The notes under the pieces are model-generated. The model did no database searches and was not told the DNA's origin. It saw nothing but the letters and a program-made list of their open reading frames with translations. Position numbers and translations under genes: made by a program. Below are positions 61,808 to 64,000 of a stretch of DNA of 64,000 bases, in pieces (position 1 is the stretch's first letter; every line of letters starts with the position of its first letter). This DNA comes from Eubacteriaceae bacterium (lineage in GTDB: Bacteria; Bacillota; Clostridia; Lachnospirales; Lachnospiraceae). Where the stretch lies: the NCBI GenBank assembly GCA_910574895.1, contig CAJTDQ010000003.1, positions 1 to 64,000 on the forward strand. Direction: 5' to 3'.

Positions 61808-63169
61808 ATGGGAACGGCTGTAAGGAAAATAGACACGAATAAAAGTGTGGCAGAAATATTTGAAATATTTAAAGATGAAAAATATAGTGTGTTTCTTGAT
61901 ACATCGCTTTCTGATAAGAGGAATCATTTTTCCATCGTTGGTATTAATCCTTATTTGAGAATGATGAAGAAAAATGAAAAATTATATGTAAATGATAAGC
62001 TTAGAGATATTACTTTTGAAGAATATCTTGAGAAGTATTTAGCTGAAAACGAGGAAATAAATAACTATAATATTCCAATTATTTCTGGAGGAATCGGATA
62101 TTTTTCTTATGAATATGGACGCGAATTAAATGAGAATAAAGAAGATATAAAAAACGGGATAATACCAGAGTGTCAATTCATTTTTTATGATAACTTTATT
62201 ATTGAGGATTTAGATAATGGAAATATATTTGTCACTTCCAGTGGAAAATGTCAAAGCACAGAAGCTTTTTTTGAAAAAATAGATGCGATATTAAAGGAAG
62301 AGACAAGTTGTAAGGATATACAAAGAACATCAGATATAAAAGTAGAAAGCAATTTTACGAGAGAGGAATATGTAGAGTCTGTTGATAAGATGATAAACCA
62401 TATACGAGAGGGAGACATTTATGTGGTAAATCTGACGAGACAGCTGATAGTTGAAAGCAAGAGGACTCCATATGAAGTGTTTCGATATATGAGAAGTGCA
62501 AACCCTTCACCGTATGGAGCGTATATGAATTACGAAGGTTTTATTATTGTAAGTGCATCCCCGGAACGTTTTTTAAAAATGGACAAGGGAAATATTACAA
62601 CACGTCCGATTAAAGGGACAAGAAAAAGAGGGAATGACCGGAAAGAGGATGAGAGGTTAAAACAAGAGCTTTTGGATTCTGAAAAGGATAAAAGTGAGTT
62701 GTTGATGATTATTGATCTTGAAAGAAATGATTTAAACAGAGTGTGTGTTCCTGGAAGTGTAAAGGTTACAGATTTATATCATGTGGAAGAATATGCTACA
62801 GTATTTCAGTTAGTTGCAAATGTTGAAGGAAAATTAGAAGACAGATATGGTTTTAATGAGGTGTTTCATGCAATGTTTCCAGGAGGCTCTATTACAGGAG
62901 CACCAAAGAGACGGGCTATGGAAATAATTGAAGAAGTAGAGAATGGCGCAAGAGGTATTTATACAGGGTGTATAGGATATGTTTCTTTTGACAGAAGTTG
63001 TGATTTAAACATTGTTATCAGGACCGCGGTCTACAAGGATAATAAATATTATATTGGTGTAGGTGGAGGAATAACTTGTGAATCGGATCCACAGTTTGAA
63101 TATGAAGAAACAGAGCAAAAAGCCAAGGCTGTTTTAGAGGCAATTAGAGGTGGTGCAGATGATATGTGA
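61808..63169 (+). CDS. pabB: Aminodeoxychorismate synthase component I
   Basis: This 453-aa chorismate-binding enzyme makes 4-amino-4-deoxychorismate. The segment TTRPIKGTRKRG has the PIKGT lysine that marks PabB (anthranilate synthase has PIAGT); DLERNDLNRVCVPGSVKV, MFPGGSITGAPKRRAMEIIEE and YFSYEYGR complete the active site. The end overlaps pabC by 11 bases. Confidence 0.95.
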   Translation: MGTAVRKIDTNKSVAEIFEIFKDEKYSVFLDTSLSDKRNHFSIVGINPYLRMMKKNEKLYVNDKLRDITFEEYLEKYLAENEEINNYNIPIISGGIGYFSYEYGRELNENKEDIKNGIIPECQFIFYDNFIIEDLDNGNIFVTSSGKCQSTEAFFEKIDAILKEETSCKDIQRTSDIKVESNFTREEYVESVDKMINHIREGDIYVVNLTRQLIVESKRTPYEVFRYMRSANPSPYGAYMNYEGFIIVSASPERFLKMDKGNITTRPIKGTRKRGNDRKEDERLKQELLDSEKDKSELLMIIDLERNDLNRVCVPGSVKVTDLYHVEEYATVFQLVANVEGKLEDRYGFNEVFHAMFPGGSITGAPKRRAMEIIEEVENGARGIYTGCIGYVSFDRSCDLNIVIRTAVYKDNKYYIGVGGGITCESDPQFEYEETEQKAKAVLEAIRGGADDM

Positions 63170-63884
63170 AATTGATGAAGGTTATCAATATGGAATCGGT
63201 GTGTTCGAGACAATCTCTGTCGTGGACGGCAGAGCTGTATTTTTAGAACGTCATATTCAGAGGATGGAAAAAAGTTTAAAAAGACTACACATTGGCAAAA
63301 CAGTGTCTAAAACAGAAATATTATGCTATTTAAGAAAGAATTACATGAAAAATGGTGTGTTGAAGATATGTGTATCGGAAGAAAATATTTTATTTTTACA
63401 TAGAGATAATACATATCACCTGAGTCAATATCAAAAAGGTTTTGAGGTTGCAACAAGTAAAATTTTAAGAAATGAAACAGATACGTGCATATATCATAAA
63501 ATGTTAAACTGTGCTGTGAACATACTGGAGAAAAGGAACTTTGCAAAACAGGGAATTGATGAACCGGTTTTTATTAATACAAAAGGCTATTTGGCAGAGG
63601 GGGCTACAACAAATATATTCTTTGTAAAAGGCAAATTGTTGTATACACCAGATATGAAGTGCGGTTTGCTGCCGGGCGTGATGAGAGATTATATTATCGA
63701 AAACTATCAGGTAAGACAGGATTTTATAAAAAAAGAAGATGTTCAATTTTTTGATGAAATGTTTTTGACGAACTCTCTGTTGGGGATAATGCCAGTGAGA
63801 AAGTTTCATAATATTATCTTTGATAAAATGGAAATGGGTAAAAGATTAAATGAAGAATATCTGATGAAAAGAGCCGATTTATAA
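63159..63884 (+). CDS. pabC: Aminodeoxychorismate lyase (class IV aminotransferase fold)
   Basis: This 241-aa PLP enzyme releases p-aminobenzoate and pyruvate. It has GYQYGIGVFETISVVDGRAVFLERHIQRM, the PLP lysine in YHKMLNCAVNILEK, GYLAEGATTNIFFVKG and LLPGVMRDYII. ATG 63159 is eight bases after AGAGG; GTG codons at 63150/63153 are too near it. The overlap with pabB supports coupled synthesis. Confidence 0.92.
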   Translation: MICEIDEGYQYGIGVFETISVVDGRAVFLERHIQRMEKSLKRLHIGKTVSKTEILCYLRKNYMKNGVLKICVSEENILFLHRDNTYHLSQYQKGFEVATSKILRNETDTCIYHKMLNCAVNILEKRNFAKQGIDEPVFINTKGYLAEGATTNIFFVKGKLLYTPDMKCGLLPGVMRDYIIENYQVRQDFIKKEDVQFFDEMFLTNSLLGIMPVRKFHNIIFDKMEMGKRLNEEYLMKRADL

Positions 63885-64000
63885 AAAAAGATAGGATTTC
63901 CTTCTATTTAGAGTGGGTTTTTTATGATAAAAAAGCATCCCACAAAAATTGGAAATGCCTATAATATATATTATTTAAAATTTCTATTAATTCTTTTAAG
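63885..64000. other. Region after pabC with A/T-rich inverted repeats
   Basis: GTGGGTTTTTTAT pairs with ATAAAAAA...CCCAC (63913-63945 region, a GCAT bulge on one arm), which can be a cruciform or a weak terminator of the folate/pab run. No gene start is visible before the window ends. Confidence 0.4.

Noticed and set aside
1-64000. CRISPR array, tRNA or rRNA genes
   Set aside because: No regularly spaced repeats of suitable length and no tRNA- or rRNA-like sequence were found on either strand; the LytTR double repeats are only two units each.

Overview
The window looks like chromosome of a low-GC, Gram-positive anaerobe of the Clostridia, most likely a member of the Lachnospiraceae. The evidence is the strongly A/T-biased codon use, AGGAGG-type ribosome binding sites in front of most genes, hairpin-plus-T-run terminators, and gene families common in that group (LytTR/DUF3021 pairs, GyrI-domain regulators, DUF1292, a SecB-like protein, Rpn nucleases, DUF6320). 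This placement is inference from gene content; no rRNA or tRNA gene is present to anchor it.

Layout. 1-2.4 kb: scar of an IS3-like element that has cut the 5' end off an OLD/RecF-type ATPase gene, followed by a small antitoxin-like gene coupled to a GNAT gene. 2.5-5.2 kb: an ABC transporter with a shortened permease, a LytTR regulator with its DUF3021 partner, and a small XRE regulator under a large inverted repeat. 5.3-11 kb: housekeeping and DNA-repair genes (YyaL-like, alkyltransferase family, hypoxanthine/uracil-type glycosylase, mutY). 11-13.7 kb: an AgrC/AgrA-like two-component system flanked by two matching LytTR sites, the second driving what looks like a structured untranslated RNA. 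13.7-19.7 kb: accessory genes, including a frameshifted orphan, a 54-aa peptide gene, a chimeric Rpn/YdcF pseudogene and a His/Asp/Arg-rich 79-aa protein. 19.8-25 kb: a FtsX/MacB-type ABC transporter with its own OmpR-type two-component system. 25-30.5 kb: an esterase, a MerR/GyrI pair with a 19-bp-spacer promoter, a XerC/D-like recombinase, two candidate small RNAs, PBECR4-like and DUF305 proteins.

30.6-34.6 kb: thioesterase, an Lsa-type ABC-F protein, VOC protein, aminoglycoside-nucleotidyltransferase-like protein and exonuclease III. 34.6-43.8 kb: a condensation-fold (PapA-like) acyltransferase, DUF6320, GtrA, HAD phosphatase, TetR regulator, a repetitive lipoprotein and an MMPL/RND exporter, with a clear operator between regulator and exporter genes. 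44-48.6 kb: a 1381-aa secreted multidomain phosphoesterase and a SecB-like protein. 49-56.2 kb: a kinase-like protein, a second copy of the XRE cassette, gltX, a nuclease-family protein, a UvrD-type helicase, HicAB, DUF1292 and an SH3 protein.

56.3-63.9 kb is a biosynthetic run from chorismate and GTP to folate: folC, folE, folP, folBK, pheA, pabA, pabB, pabC. PabA/PabB/PabC make p-aminobenzoate, FolE and FolBK make the pterin, FolP joins them and FolC adds glutamate; pheA uses the same chorismate pool for phenylalanine.

The best candidates for something undescribed are the LytTR-controlled hairpin RNA at 13.5-13.7 kb with its twin site and SD-masking leader at 11.1-11.4 kb, the duplicated XRE/operator/terminator cassette, the structured RNA with a terminator upstream of the PBECR4-like gene, and the PapA-like/MMPL locus. 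No CRISPR array, prophage structural gene, rRNA or tRNA was seen.
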